A stretch of 64,000 nucleotides of DNA from Fusobacterium naviforme (GTDB lineage: Bacteria; Bacillota; Clostridia; Lachnospirales; Lachnospiraceae), in the NCBI GenBank assembly GCA_003014445.1, contig PYGH01000006.1:43499-107498 (forward strand), written 5' to 3'. Under the pieces are notes generated by a model. The model did no database searches, had not been told where the DNA came from, and was given only the letters and a program-made list of their open reading frames with translations. Position 1 is the first letter of the stretch; every line of letters begins with the position of its first letter. Shown here piece after piece: positions 8,197 through 16,586 of this stretch. A program made the position numbers and the translations under genes.

Positions 8197-8607
8197 CTAC
8201 TCGATCCGCAGTGCATCGAACACTTCATCCCCGTTCCGGAATTCCTCCATTTTTCCAGCCAGGATCAAGAACAGCCGTCCAAGATCCCGGTCAGAAAGCG
8301 GGAACATGCGCTGCCCTTCCATTTTCATAACCAAAAAGCTGCCCACAAGAAAGATATTTCCGTCCATCCGGAATGTCTTTTCCACATTGTAGACGACAGC
8401 AAAATTCTCCTCGCCAACCAGCATTGTCGCCGAGCAACCCTGCATGGATTCCATAATGCTCCCGGCTTCCTTCATGGAAACCTTACGATACCGGCCATTC
8501 GTTCCAATAATAACGGCATGGCGGCTCAGTCTGTCCAGATCTTCTCTGGTAGAAACCATGCCATCCTTCAGTGGATCCAAATTGGTTTCAAAGTGTATGT
8601 CCTTCAT
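8197..8607 (-). CDS. ICE hypothetical protein downstream of repA
   Basis: 136 residues beginning MKDIHFETNLDPLKDG. The start at 8605-8607 has AAAAAGGAGG nearby and overlaps the end of the replication initiator by 20 bp, implying coupling. The centre (HAVIIGTNGRYRKVSMKEAG, then ENFAVVYNVEKTF) is alpha/beta in look with no visible catalytic signature. I do not recognise a named family. Position inside the operon suggests an accessory role in element maintenance or regulation. Confidence 0.6.
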   Translation of the reverse strand: MKDIHFETNLDPLKDGMVSTREDLDRLSRHAVIIGTNGRYRKVSMKEAGSIMESMQGCSATMLVGEENFAVVYNVEKTFRMDGNIFLVGSFLVMKMEGQRMFPLSDRDLGRLFLILAGKMEEFRNGDEVFDALRIE

Positions 8608-9496
8608 CTTGTATTGCCTCCTTTTTATCCTCTGGGTAGGCGAAATCGTGCCTGACCGCCTGTCTGTAATAGCTGTCAATGGTGCAGGGCGCATTATAGA
8701 GAGCGGCAATGATATACTGGCGGATATTTCGGATGTCTGTCGTTGTCTTTTGCAGCTGCTCCATGACATATTCGATATGGTCAAAACGAAGCTTCATAAA
8801 ACGACTCTTCACAACGCCTGCCGGGAAATTTTCTCCCTGCACTCGGATGGTCTTTTTCCCGCTGCAGACCACGTCGAGGATCAGCTCCTCGATCCCGTCC
8901 AATGTCTCCCGGTCATAGGGATAGCGCTCTTTCAGATCTTCAATAGCCAGCTTTTCCCGAAAGTACTCCCGATACTGCTCTCTCGCATCGTCATCGCATC
9001 CCATCCCTGATAAGATTCGATTCGTCTCATTCATATCTGTATAGTTCTTCTCAGTATTATTTGCCTTTGATATTCGAAGTCCCTGAACTTTGGTTTTGGA
9101 AGTTTCGGAACTATGATTATCAAAGTCCTTGTGCTTTGATTTTCGAAGCGGCGGAAGAAAGTTCTTCACATAGATCCGGGACGGGCGGCCCTGTCCCTGT
9201 CTGACGCGTTCAATAAGTCCGTATTTTTCCAGTTCTCCGAGAAGTTTTACCGCCTTTTGCACCGCGCATCCGACATCCCCCATGATGCTGTTCAGCGTGT
9301 AATAGATATAAATTCTGCCTGTCGCGTCCACCCATCGGTTCTTTCTCGACAAAGATACGCGATCCAGGCAGAGTCCATAGAGGATCTTGGCGTCCCCGGA
9401 GAGTCCGTCAAATGTTTTCTCCGTCATAAGTGCCTTCGGGATCCGATAAAATGAGAACTGCTCCGACTGCTCCTCATAAAAGTAGTCGTACGGCAA
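8588..9496 (-). CDS. Replication initiator protein A (RepA_N) with DUF6017-like C-terminus
   Basis: 302 residues. The N-terminal winged-helix RepA domain is clear: FSFYRIPKALMTEKTFDGLS, then AKILYGLCLDRVSLS and GRIYIYYTLNSIM. The C-terminal part (IEELILDVVCSGKKTIRV, then ALYNAPCTIDSYY) matches the DUF6017 domain that follows RepA_N in ICE proteins. It would start autonomous replication of the excised element. A Ser/Thr/Lys-rich linker (about residues 118-145) is encoded by imperfect direct repeats with the pattern TTTGATTTTCGAAG. It begins the operon that continues to virD4. Confidence 0.85.
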   Translation of the reverse strand: MPYDYFYEEQSEQFSFYRIPKALMTEKTFDGLSGDAKILYGLCLDRVSLSRKNRWVDATGRIYIYYTLNSIMGDVGCAVQKAVKLLGELEKYGLIERVRQGQGRPSRIYVKNFLPPLRKSKHKDFDNHSSETSKTKVQGLRISKANNTEKNYTDMNETNRILSGMGCDDDAREQYREYFREKLAIEDLKERYPYDRETLDGIEELILDVVCSGKKTIRVQGENFPAGVVKSRFMKLRFDHIEYVMEQLQKTTTDIRNIRQYIIAALYNAPCTIDSYYRQAVRHDFAYPEDKKEAIQDEGHTL

Positions 9497-9500
9497 AGCT

Positions 9501-9680
9501 TTACTGCTCCTTCCTGTTTTTTCGATGTTCCTCCAGAATCTTCTTCATACAGGGAAAGCAGAAGGGATGTCCATGTCCGTAACAGCAGGGATGACCGCAG
9601 TTGACCGGATAAGGTTCCGGCTGCGGATATTTCTTCGGCGGAGTTTTCTGCAGGGTTTCAATTGCAATCGCCTCATTCAT
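9501..9680 (-). CDS. Cys/His-rich 59-residue protein (possible zinc knuckle)
   Basis: Small gene whose start overlaps the preceding stop (ATATGA, ATG at 9678-9680) and which ends 4 bp before the replication initiator. After a proline-rich stretch it has CGHPCCYGHGHPFCFPCMKK, five Cys and three His in 20 residues, followed by a basic tail. This spacing could bind one or two zinc ions. The exact fit between two ICE genes and a GAGGAG upstream support it as a real gene. I do not know a named family. Confidence 0.65.
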   Translation of the reverse strand: MNEAIAIETLQKTPPKKYPQPEPYPVNCGHPCCYGHGHPFCFPCMKKILEEHRKNRKEQ

Positions 9681-10951
9681 ATCGCCTCTCCTCCCCTCAT
9701 ACGGCTGACTTTGACTGCCGTATCTCTTGCTGGCTGCTTTACTGCAGCTTCAGATTTTTTGTCCTGCAGCTTTGTCAGCACGGATTCTCTTCCATCTTCG
9801 GCAGTATGCTCCGGATTTTCTCTCTTCCGCGCCTCGAAGCGCTCGGCAAGTTCAAACGCATGCGCTTTGGTGTCATACCGGTAAGCATGATCGGAAAGAC
9901 GTTCCTCCGGCATCACTTCACTCTTGTTGACGCTGGAAATGATATCCTGCAGTTCCTGTGCCTTGATTCCGCCATCATCCCTCATCAGCAGGACTTCATG
10001 AATACTGGAGGGAAGAATAAAGAAATCGCCTCCAAGCTTTTCTGCTGCATCGTCCAGAAATCCGGGATACGCCAAGACGCCGGCGCCATAATTCATCCCC
10101 TGCACAGTGGCCACATACAATGTGTCCTCTGCTCCCGATTCCATTGGCATCCCCAGCACTTCGGAGATCGGTTTAATTACAGGCTGAAAAAGCTTAGGCG
10201 CACTCTCACCGGCATCCGCTCTTAACTGTTCCGGGGAGACACCATAATGTTCAAGCATCTTATCGGTCAACAGTACGGTATTTCTGCCCAGCTCGTTCTC
10301 TCCGAGGAAGATACGATAGACTACAGAGAGATCCTCCATCTCCGTATGGGGAGCCTTCTCCAGGGTATCCTTGTTTCCGCCTGTCGGAACGATCTCCATG
10401 ATGAGTCTGTCCTTAATCTGTTCGTAATCATCAAGGGCAGAGAGATCAATCTTCTGCGCCATGCCGATTCTGTCGGCAATTTGATCCGCTGCGCGGGAAA
10501 CGATATCGTTAAAATCCCCTCCGTTCCTGACTTCTTCCTGCATGTCCGACAGGTTTACATTCACCTGAATACCGGAAGCTCTCTCGTGAATCGATACTTC
10601 CGTATGCTCTTCTTCCTGATGACTCACATCGTGTACAGCCATGGAAATGTTGTTGATACCCCGCTCATCCAGACGATCAATCAGTTCATCTGTCACACGG
10701 TCCGCAAACTGTTCCATATCCTCTGTCATTATTCCGCTGTTCTCCTTTCCATTGATTCCTTCCAGGAGCTCCTCCGGGGATTTTCCATAGAGGCTAACAA
10801 ATCCTGGAATTTCCTTTGCAAGCACTTCCCGCTTTCCCGCTTCAATCGCGCTCAGCGTAGTTCTTGACATGTTCATCCGCATGGCGGCGATATCCTGCTT
10901 CATGCCCGCCGCCAGCCTCCATTCCTTCAGCCTTTCTCCAATAGAACGCAT
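9677..10951 (-). CDS. XRE-family regulator fused to DUF5688 domain
   Basis: 424 residues. Residues 1-60 are a helix-turn-helix of the XRE type (IGERLKEWRLAAGMKQDIAA, then MSRTTLSAIEAGKR). An acidic linker precedes a DUF5688 domain with its marks VVYRIFLGENELGRNTVLL, GVSPEQLRADA and the LGGDFFILPSSIHEVLL strand. DUF5688 proteins are widespread on Lachnospiraceae conjugative elements with unknown role; the HTH suggests this one senses or represses. The ATG at 10949-10951 has AAAGGAGG ahead. Its promoter at 11104-11132 carries a palindrome between the -35 and -10 boxes, a likely autorepression site, and the leader contains two hairpins. Confidence 0.75.
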   Translation of the reverse strand: MRSIGERLKEWRLAAGMKQDIAAMRMNMSRTTLSAIEAGKREVLAKEIPGFVSLYGKSPEELLEGINGKENSGIMTEDMEQFADRVTDELIDRLDERGINNISMAVHDVSHQEEEHTEVSIHERASGIQVNVNLSDMQEEVRNGGDFNDIVSRAADQIADRIGMAQKIDLSALDDYEQIKDRLIMEIVPTGGNKDTLEKAPHTEMEDLSVVYRIFLGENELGRNTVLLTDKMLEHYGVSPEQLRADAGESAPKLFQPVIKPISEVLGMPMESGAEDTLYVATVQGMNYGAGVLAYPGFLDDAAEKLGGDFFILPSSIHEVLLMRDDGGIKAQELQDIISSVNKSEVMPEERLSDHAYRYDTKAHAFELAERFEARKRENPEHTAEDGRESVLTKLQDKKSEAAVKQPARDTAVKVSRMRGGEAI

Positions 10952-10983
10952 GAATCTGCCTCCTTTCCAGAAATCCGGGCATG

Positions 10984-11024
10984 AAAAAAGCGCCAGCCCG
11001 CAGATCACTCCGCAGGTTGACGCT
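10984..11024 (-). terminator. Leader terminator/attenuator before XRE-DUF5688 gene
   Basis: Sixteen-base arms (10989-11004 and 11009-11024) pair almost fully with G-U wobbles and are followed on the minus strand by six T. The hairpin lies between the promoter and the start codon, so it would attenuate the gene or end a short transcript of about 110 nt. Confidence 0.75.
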
Positions 11025-11052
11025 CACGTCTATCGTTCCCTATTCTTTTGCA

Positions 11053-11095
11053 AAAGAAAAATAAATGGCCGCCGGCATTCGCCGTTTCCATTTAT
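11053..11095 (-). terminator. 5'-proximal hairpin with T-rich tail in the same leader
   Basis: ATAAATGG (11061-11068) pairs with CCATTTAT (11088-11095), with an inner CGGC/GCCG stem; on the minus strand TTTTTCTTTT follows. It starts within a few bases of the predicted transcription start, so it may be a stabilising 5' hairpin or an early terminator. Confidence 0.55.
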
Positions 11096-11103
11096 CTATC
11101 CTA

Positions 11104-11132
11104 ATACTATCACCGGTTTAGAACCGCCTCAA
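11104..11132 (-). promoter_or_regulatory. Promoter with palindromic operator in the spacer
   Basis: On the minus strand TTGAGG (11127-11132) and TAGTAT (11104-11109) are separated by 17 bp. The spacer holds the palindrome CGGTT-CTA-AACCG, which would be covered by a bound dimer and block RNA polymerase. The XRE-domain protein it drives is the obvious candidate. Confidence 0.7.
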
Positions 11133-11206
11133 TAGACAGCAGATAGACATTTTCTCAACATTCTTGAACATTTCTCACCTCCCGCCTTTATCCATCAGAA
11201 TCTTGC

Positions 11207-11521
11207 TCAGATCCGGCTTAATAATGCCTGTAATCCCAAAATCAGACGGCGCCCAACGTAATAAAGTGCCCTCGGAATAACCGCAACAAGGACTGCAAAA
11301 ATAAATCCCTCCAGAAATACTGCATTGGTCACATCCCCGCAGAGTCGACTTATGACGACAATGAACAGGAAAATCGTGCCAAACAGGCCTGCAATATTGC
11401 ACACGATAGCTCCTACAAACTCCAGAGACAGACCGAGAAGGCCAAGCAGCGCCCGAACTGGAAGCAGGACGATTTTCAGCATCAGTAGCAGCACAAACCC
11501 CAAAACGCAGAGCACCTTCAT
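11207..11521 (-). CDS. Small ICE membrane protein (CD1845-like)
   Basis: About 104 residues, nearly all hydrophobic, with three to four membrane helices (MKVLCVLGFVLLLMLKIVLL at the start, then EFVGAIVCNIAGLFG, IFLFIVVISRLCG and FLEGFIFAVLVAVIP). A similar small membrane protein is a regular part of Tn1549/CTn elements next to parB. It has GGAGG before the ATG at 11519-11521. Function not known; it may belong to the transfer envelope or simply to the maintenance block. Confidence 0.65.
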   Translation of the reverse strand: MKVLCVLGFVLLLMLKIVLLPVRALLGLLGLSLEFVGAIVCNIAGLFGTIFLFIVVISRLCGDVTNAVFLEGFIFAVLVAVIPRALYYVGRRLILGLQALLSRI

Positions 11522-11695
11522 TTTCAACCTCCTGTCCGTCGTCCGGTTTCCCGAATACATTGCATATACCGGAGCATCGGGAATGATTTCTCATGCCCGT
11601 TTCGATCTGCACGTCGGGGACTATGCCGGCGACAACTGTTATCCGGACTTTGCTTCTACATAAATTATGAGGGAACTCTTTTATGAAATCCACAA

Positions 11696-11724
11696 GAACC
11701 GTGTCAGAATTCCTGACACGGTTC
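11696..11724 (-). terminator. Terminator after parB
   Basis: A near-perfect 29-bp palindrome (12-base arms GAACCGTGTCAG and CTGACACGGTTC) 31 bp past the parB stop. There is no long T-run on either strand, so a binding site for a dimeric protein is an alternative reading. Confidence 0.6.
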
Positions 11725-11754
11725 CTGTGTTACGTCAAACAAGCATCCACCTAT

Positions 11755-12735
11755 TCAGGGTCTCTTCTGTCCCCGCTTCCATCGATCCAGAAGATCAAGG
11801 ATGACTTCTTTCCGCTTGTCCGTTTCCACTGTCTTAGAGAAATATTTGTCCAGCTCCCGCCTGGACAGCATGACCTTGCCATCGTCTTCCTTTGTTGAAA
11901 CGGCATCATTCAGCACCTGCGTCACGCTGTATTCTGTCAGATTCTCGTAATTGAACTTTTTCAAAGCATCAAGCTGGGTTTTCTTGATCATTCCATTTTT
12001 CTGAATATAGGAAAAAAGGCTTCTTTGCAGGTCCTTGTCAAAATAGGAAATCTCCACAGCCAGTACGATAGATAGCTTTTTCTGATCGACCAGATTCAGA
12101 AGATCGGGCGTAAGCTCTGTGAGACGGATATAATTTTTGACTTGCGTTTTCCCAAGACCGAATTCTTCTCCAGCTATTCTGGCACTTTCTATCTTCGGCC
12201 GCTCAGTGGCGGAAGTGACTCTCTGTCCATTTTTATCAATCCTACTATTGATACGTTCATCTTCATCTGACATCGGCCGCTCAGTGGCCAAAGACCTGCT
12301 ATGATTCAAGGTCTCATTCTTGTGTAGATCTGATCGATATCCCTGATGACGCATCACATCCATCTTCATCTTCAGGGAAAATGCCCGCTCACTCGGAAGG
12401 ATCTCCTCCCGCTGCATATTGGAGTCAACCATCGCGATGACGGCTTCATCATCCGTCATCTCCTTGATGATCGCCGGAACGGTGGTCAGACCCGCCAGCT
12501 TTGCCGCGTGCATTCTCCGATGACCGGAAATCATTTCAAATCCGCCCTGTTCATCCGGTCGGACAAGCATCGGGGTCAGGATTCCATTGTCCTTGATGCT
12601 CTGAACAAGGTCTTTCATCCGGTCATCATCGAGCACTTTGAAGGGATGATTCCGGAAGGGATGAATCTGACGAATGGAAATCTGCGTCGCTGCACTTTTA
12701 TCCTGTGCGTTCATCGTTTTCTCCTTGTCCATCAT
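11755..12735 (-). CDS. ParB/Spo0J-family partition protein
   Basis: 326 residues. The ParB N-terminal nuclease-like fold is plain: ISIRQIHPFRNHPFKV, GILTPMLVRP and the CTP-binding GHRR motif in MISGHRRMHAAKLAG, followed by MVDSNMQREEILPSERAF. The central HTH region includes EFGLGKTQVKNYIRLTELTP. It would bind parS-like sites on the element and help its segregation or regulate transfer. No parA is visible nearby, so it may act alone as in other Tn1549-like elements. The start overlaps the upstream DUF6462 stop by 4 bp. An insert between NH2-core and HTH (about residues 130-185) contains the short repeat ATERP twice. Confidence 0.88.
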   Translation of the reverse strand: MMDKEKTMNAQDKSAATQISIRQIHPFRNHPFKVLDDDRMKDLVQSIKDNGILTPMLVRPDEQGGFEMISGHRRMHAAKLAGLTTVPAIIKEMTDDEAVIAMVDSNMQREEILPSERAFSLKMKMDVMRHQGYRSDLHKNETLNHSRSLATERPMSDEDERINSRIDKNGQRVTSATERPKIESARIAGEEFGLGKTQVKNYIRLTELTPDLLNLVDQKKLSIVLAVEISYFDKDLQRSLFSYIQKNGMIKKTQLDALKKFNYENLTEYSVTQVLNDAVSTKEDDGKVMLSRRELDKYFSKTVETDKRKEVILDLLDRWKRGQKRP

Positions 12736-13106
12736 CTGTCTCCTTCATCAAGCCGGAAGGTCTGAAAGTATGCATCAAATATTTCCAGATTTACAAAGCA
12801 GGCTTTGTCTGCCTTATAAACCGCTCCGGCAGCATGCGCCATCTGTTGAAACTTGGACAGCCCCATGCTGTATAGTGCCGCTCCTTCCTTGTACCTGACG
12901 TAAATCTTTTTTCTCGCTGCCAGCGTTTCCCTCACGGCTTCTTTCCCGGTTTTCTTCTCTTGCGTTTTTCCGTTTCCTGTTCTGCCTCTCCCGGTTTTTC
13001 TGCTGATCGGTTTTTCCTCTGATGCTGCATAGGCTGCCGGTTTCATTCCAGGAGACAGCCTTCGTTCCATTTTAGCCATCGCTTTTTCCTTATCTGCTGC
13101 TTTCAT
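12732..13106 (-). CDS. DUF6462 family protein, copy 1
   Basis: About 124 residues with a Lys/Arg-rich N-terminal half and a C-terminal excisionase-like module: KKIYVRYKEGAALYSMGLSK, FQQMAHAAGAVYKADKACFV and LEIFDAYFQTF. DUF6462 proteins are small winged-helix-like proteins of conjugative elements. The ATG at 13104-13106 lies inside the end of copy 2 (17-bp overlap). The three neighbouring copies are diverged paralogs, suggesting they act on different sites or together. Confidence 0.7.
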   Translation of the reverse strand: MKAADKEKAMAKMERRLSPGMKPAAYAASEEKPISRKTGRGRTGNGKTQEKKTGKEAVRETLAARKKIYVRYKEGAALYSMGLSKFQQMAHAAGAVYKADKACFVNLEIFDAYFQTFRLDEGDR

Positions 13107-13365
13107 CCTTTTCCTCCAATCCCGGTCCTCTGCCGGTTTTCCTGTACTGTTTTCTGAGATACGACTCAAAGAGATCACGCCGAACAAGAACCATCTTTCC
13201 GTCAATCTTATAGATGGCTTCCGCTTCTTTTGCCAGCCGGGTAATCGTCTTCTCCGTCAGTCTGTAGTACGCGATTCCATCTGCATAGCGGAAGAAGCTG
13301 TGTCTTGCAAATTCCAGATCCTCATCGTCCAGCTGATCCGAGAACATCCAGAGTTTCCCGCTCAT
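13090..13365 (-). CDS. DUF6462 family protein, copy 2
   Basis: 91 residues with the same module as its neighbours: ARHSFFRYADGIAYYRLTEK, ITRLAKEAEAIYKIDGKMV and RRDLFESYLRKQY. The Gly/Ala-Ile-Tyr-Lys turn and the final basic helix fit the excisionase-like fold. It starts in a 4-bp overlap with copy 3 and its end overlaps the start of copy 1, so the three are one translational unit. Confidence 0.7.
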   Translation of the reverse strand: MSGKLWMFSDQLDDEDLEFARHSFFRYADGIAYYRLTEKTITRLAKEAEAIYKIDGKMVLVRRDLFESYLRKQYRKTGRGPGLEEKDESSR

Positions 13366-13655
13366 ACCTTTTCCTCCTTTCGCCGCCTCTCTTCTTTGCT
13401 CAAACCGCGCTTACCGATTCCCCTGGTCTTCTCATGAAAATTCTCGAGATAGGCATCGAAAATATCGCGGTTGATCAGCACCGTCCCTTCCATCCTGTAA
13501 AGCGCTCCAGCCCGATCCGCGAGCTCGATGAGCTTGCGGTGCGAGATGCTGTACACGACCTCCGCTTCCTGATAGCGAAGAAACTTTTTACGCAGCTTCT
13601 TCACCTCTTCCCGGACTTCTCTTGGCCTTGTGATGTCCTGATACTCCTGTTCCAT
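13362..13655 (-). CDS. DUF6462 family protein, copy 3
   Basis: 97 residues starting MEQEYQDITRPREV, with ACAAGGAGG before the ATG at 13653-13655. Its module reads KFLRYQEAEVVYSISHRK, LIELADRAGALYRMEGTVL and NRDIFDAYLENF. It is the first gene of the visible operon and the one closest to the chromosome junction; excisionase-like genes are often near element ends, though no integrase is visible here. Confidence 0.7.
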   Translation of the reverse strand: MEQEYQDITRPREVREEVKKLRKKFLRYQEAEVVYSISHRKLIELADRAGALYRMEGTVLINRDIFDAYLENFHEKTRGIGKRGLSKEERRRKEEKV

Positions 13656-13987
13656 ACATTTCCTCCTTGTGGATTTGTGGGCAGATGCCCGAATAATAAG
13701 CATCTGCGTCATCTGGTTTCTATTCAAACAGGGATAAAAGGCTTTTCAGCCTCTTTTCCTGCTGTCTGCACGCAAAAAGGCACCCCCTCTCAGATTGATT
13801 CTGAAAAGGAGTGCCTTTAATGTTTTTGGAACTGGGACGTACGCTTTACTTTATACTGTCATCTGTTACGATGTACCGTCATTTGACTTTTTGTTGTACA
13901 AATGTTGTAAATCCGGTGTCACTGCAAAAAATCGGCTTGGATTTGTTGTAAAAATCCGCAGGTTTTCCGCCTGTGATTTTCCCCGGA
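13656..13987. other. ICE-chromosome junction region without a gene
   Basis: About 330 bp between the last ICE gene and the lysS stop. It holds a hairpin at 13776-13818 and an AT-rich stretch with the repeated word TTGTTGTA(A)A near 13880-13960, which could be recombinase binding sites. The right end of the conjugative element should lie here, but without the other end the att core cannot be defined. Confidence 0.5.
13774..13818 (-). terminator. Hairpin terminator downstream of lysS
   Basis: Arms AAAGGCAC (13776-13783) and GTGCCTTT (13811-13818) with partial inner pairing; on the minus strand it ends in TTTTT. It would end the greA-lysS transcript about 170 bp after the lysS stop, or belong to the ICE end. 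Confidence 0.5.
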
Positions 13988-15970
13988 TCAATACAGCTTC
14001 GCGCCGGCCGGGATGTGGTTGTCCACCATCAGAAGATGGAGCTCTTCCTCGCCGTTTCTCTCGTTGACCGCGGACAGGAGCATGCCGCAGGAGTCGATCC
14101 CCATCATCGCTCTCGGCGGGAGATTGGTGATGGCAATCAGGGTCTTTCCGACCAGCTCTTCCGGCTCGTAATAGGCGTGAATACCGCTTAAAATCACGCG
14201 ATCCGTGCCCGTACCGTCGTCCAGAACGAACTTTAAGAGCTTCTTGGACTTCGGAACAGCTTCGCACGCCTTTACCTTCACCGCCCGGAAATCGGACTTG
14301 CTGAAGGTGTCGAAATCGACCTGATCCGCAAACAGCGGCTCGATCTTCACACCGGTAAAATCGATCTTTTCGTTCGGGGTGAAGAACCCGGACTGATCAG
14401 AAACAGCCTCCGAACTCTTCTCTTCGCCGGCCTTTTCGTCCGCATGTGCTTCATTGTTTTCAGACTTGAGGGTCTTCATTGTCGGGAACAGAATCACATC
14501 GCGTATTGCCGCAGAATTGGTCAAAAGCATCACCAGTCTGTCGATGCCATAGCCGATGCCCCCTGTCGGCGGCATACCGATATTCAGCGCATTCAGGAAA
14601 TCCTCATCCGTGTGATTCGCCTCTTCATCGCCTGCAGCTGCCAGTGCATCCTGCGCCTTGAAGCGCTCACGCTGATCAATCGGATCATTCAGCTCAGAGT
14701 AGGCATTGCACATCTCGCGCCCGTAGATGTAGAGCTCAAAGCGCTGCACGTACTCCGGATCGTCGGGCTTCTTCTTGGTCAGCGGAGAGATCTCGATCGG
14801 ATGATCCATGACAAAGGTCGGCTGTATCATCTTCTCCTCACAGAATTCATCAAAGAAGAGATTCAGGATGTCGCCGCGCTTATGATGCGGCTCATACTGT
14901 ACATGGTGCTGATCCGCGACGGCCTTTGCTTCCTCAGTCGTCGTGATGGTGCCAAAATCCACCCCGGAGTGCTCCTTTACCGCGTCGATCATGGTGATAC
15001 GCCTGAAGGGTTTACCGAGATCTATCTCCACATCATGGTAGGTCACCATCGTCGTTCCGTTCACTTCCTGCGCGACGTAACGGAACATGTTTTCGGTGAG
15101 ATCCATCATCCCATTGTAATCTGTGTACGCCTGATAGAGCTCCATCAGAGTGAACTCCGGATTATGCCTCGTATCGAGCCCCTCGTTGCGGAACACTCTG
15201 CCGATCTCATAGACGCGCTCCAGCCCGCCGACAATGAGGCGCTTTAAGTAGAGCTCCAGAGAGATGCGAAGCTTCACATCCTCATTCAACGCATTGTAGT
15301 GCGTCTCAAAGGGACGTGCAGCGGCACCGCCGGCATTTGGAACCAGCATCGGCGTCTCTACCTCCATGAAGCCCAGTCCGTCCAGATAGCGCCGAATAGA
15401 GGAAAGGATCTTTGAGCGTTTCACAAAGGTCTCTCGCACCTCCGGATTCATCGCGAGATCCAGGTAGCGCTGGCGGTAGCGCGTATCGGTGTCTGTGAGA
15501 CCATGGTACTTCTCCGGCAGCGGCTTCATGCTCTTCGCAAGCAGTATCACCTCTGTCGCATGAATGGATATCTCTCCGGTCTTTGTCTTAAATACGGTGC
15601 CCCGGACGCCGATGATATCTCCTATATCCAGCTTCTTGAAGTCCTTATAGGCGTCCTCTCCAACGCTGTCACGCGCGACATAGGACTGAATATCCCCCCT
15701 GAGATCCCTGACACTGCAGAAGGAGGCCTTGCCCATGATGCGCTTTGACATCATGCGCCCGGCCACGCTGACCATCTTGCCTTCATAGCTCTCATATGCT
15801 TCCTTAATATCCAAGGAATGCTCTGTCGCATCATAGGTCGTGATCTCAAAGGGATCCCGTCCCTCTGCCTGAAGCTCCCGGAGCTTCTCCAGCCGCACCT
15901 GCATCAGCTGATTCATATCCTGCTCCGGTGCTGCCTGCTGCTCTGTCTTCTTCCCGTTTACTTCACTCAT
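13988..15970 (-). CDS. lysS: Lysyl-tRNA synthetase, class II, with C-terminal tRNA-binding domain
   Basis: 660 residues; charges tRNA-Lys in the cytoplasm. Residues 1-170 carry the OB-fold anticodon-binding domain; the class II core shows motif 2 ([19 protein letters not shown]) and motif 3 ([14 protein letters not shown]) ending near residue 500. After an acidic linker an extra domain follows ([57 protein letters not shown]), the tRNA-binding OB fold of MetRS, PheRS-beta and Trbp111. Ordinary bacterial LysRS is about 500 residues and lacks it. The start overlaps the greA stop by 8 bp. The stop lies directly at the conjugative element junction. Confidence 0.95.
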   Translation of the reverse strand: MSEVNGKKTEQQAAPEQDMNQLMQVRLEKLRELQAEGRDPFEITTYDATEHSLDIKEAYESYEGKMVSVAGRMMSKRIMGKASFCSVRDLRGDIQSYVARDSVGEDAYKDFKKLDIGDIIGVRGTVFKTKTGEISIHATEVILLAKSMKPLPEKYHGLTDTDTRYRQRYLDLAMNPEVRETFVKRSKILSSIRRYLDGLGFMEVETPMLVPNAGGAAARPFETHYNALNEDVKLRISLELYLKRLIVGGLERVYEIGRVFRNEGLDTRHNPEFTLMELYQAYTDYNGMMDLTENMFRYVAQEVNGTTMVTYHDVEIDLGKPFRRITMIDAVKEHSGVDFGTITTTEEAKAVADQHHVQYEPHHKRGDILNLFFDEFCEEKMIQPTFVMDHPIEISPLTKKKPDDPEYVQRFELYIYGREMCNAYSELNDPIDQRERFKAQDALAAAGDEEANHTDEDFLNALNIGMPPTGGIGYGIDRLVMLLTNSAAIRDVILFPTMKTLKSENNEAHADEKAGEEKSSEAVSDQSGFFTPNEKIDFTGVKIEPLFADQVDFDTFSKSDFRAVKVKACEAVPKSKKLLKFVLDDGTGTDRVILSGIHAYYEPEELVGKTLIAITNLPPRAMMGIDSCGMLLSAVNERNGEEELHLLMVDNHIPAGAKLY

Positions 15971-16457
15971 TATCCTGATCCCTCGTAATTCCGAGCACCT
16001 TGTACTGTAACTCTCCGACCTGTGTCTCTACGCTCACGACCTCTCCGACCTTCTTTCCGAGCAGCTTCTGCCCGAGCGGAGACTCATTGGAGATCTTTCC
16101 CTCCAGAGAATCAGCCTCCGTGGAACCAACAATCTTGCAGTCCAGCTCCTCATCGACATCTAGATCCAGAAGCTTGACCATGCTTCCGATGCCCACCACA
16201 TCGAGACTCGCCTCGTCCTCCACATAGACCTCGGCGTGCTTTAAGAGATTTTCCAGCTCGTCAATGCGCGCCTCGATATCGCGCTGTTCATCCTTTGCCG
16301 CATCGTACTCCGCGTTCTCGGAGAGATCTCCCTGCTCTCTGGCCTCCTTGATCTTGTCAGCGATTTCCTTTCGCTTGTTGACCTTCAGATCCTGCAATTC
16401 CTCCTCGTAGCGCTTCAGTCCCTCATAGGTGAGGACATTTTTCTTCACTTCAGCCAT
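15963..16457 (-). CDS. greA: Transcription elongation factor GreA
   Basis: 164 residues. It enters the secondary channel of RNA polymerase and stimulates cleavage of backtracked RNA. The coiled-coil hairpin has the tip acidic residues in [20 protein letters not shown], and the C-terminal FKBP-like domain ends with [21 protein letters not shown]. Normal family length. The ATG at 16455-16457 has GGAGG upstream; an upstream in-frame start lacks a site. It overlaps lysS by 8 bp, so the two form an operon, a common pairing in Lachnospiraceae. Confidence 0.95.
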   Translation of the reverse strand: MAEVKKNVLTYEGLKRYEEELQDLKVNKRKEIADKIKEAREQGDLSENAEYDAAKDEQRDIEARIDELENLLKHAEVYVEDEASLDVVGIGSMVKLLDLDVDEELDCKIVGSTEADSLEGKISNESPLGQKLLGKKVGEVVSVETQVGELQYKVLGITRDQDNE

Positions 16458-16586
16458 GATTCTTCCCTCCGATGACGCCACGGCTCCGCCCTTGCGGCCG
16501 CGCAAATTTCTGCCTGCCACATGGCATGCAGCTCACAACACTGCCCACAATTTACAGACAAGTGGACAGACATGAACAAAATTATA

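Larger units (their letters stand above)
6619..13760 (-). mobile_element. Tn1549-like integrative conjugative element, partial
   Basis: All genes in this interval read leftwards and match the replication/partition/coupling block of Tn1549-type elements: virD4, pcfB, DUF7768, RepA, DUF5688, a CD1845-like membrane protein, ParB and DUF6462. It ends between the last DUF6462 gene (13655) and the lysS stop (13988). No integrase or att repeat can be seen, and the rest of the element lies beyond the nested transposon to the left. Confidence 0.75.
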
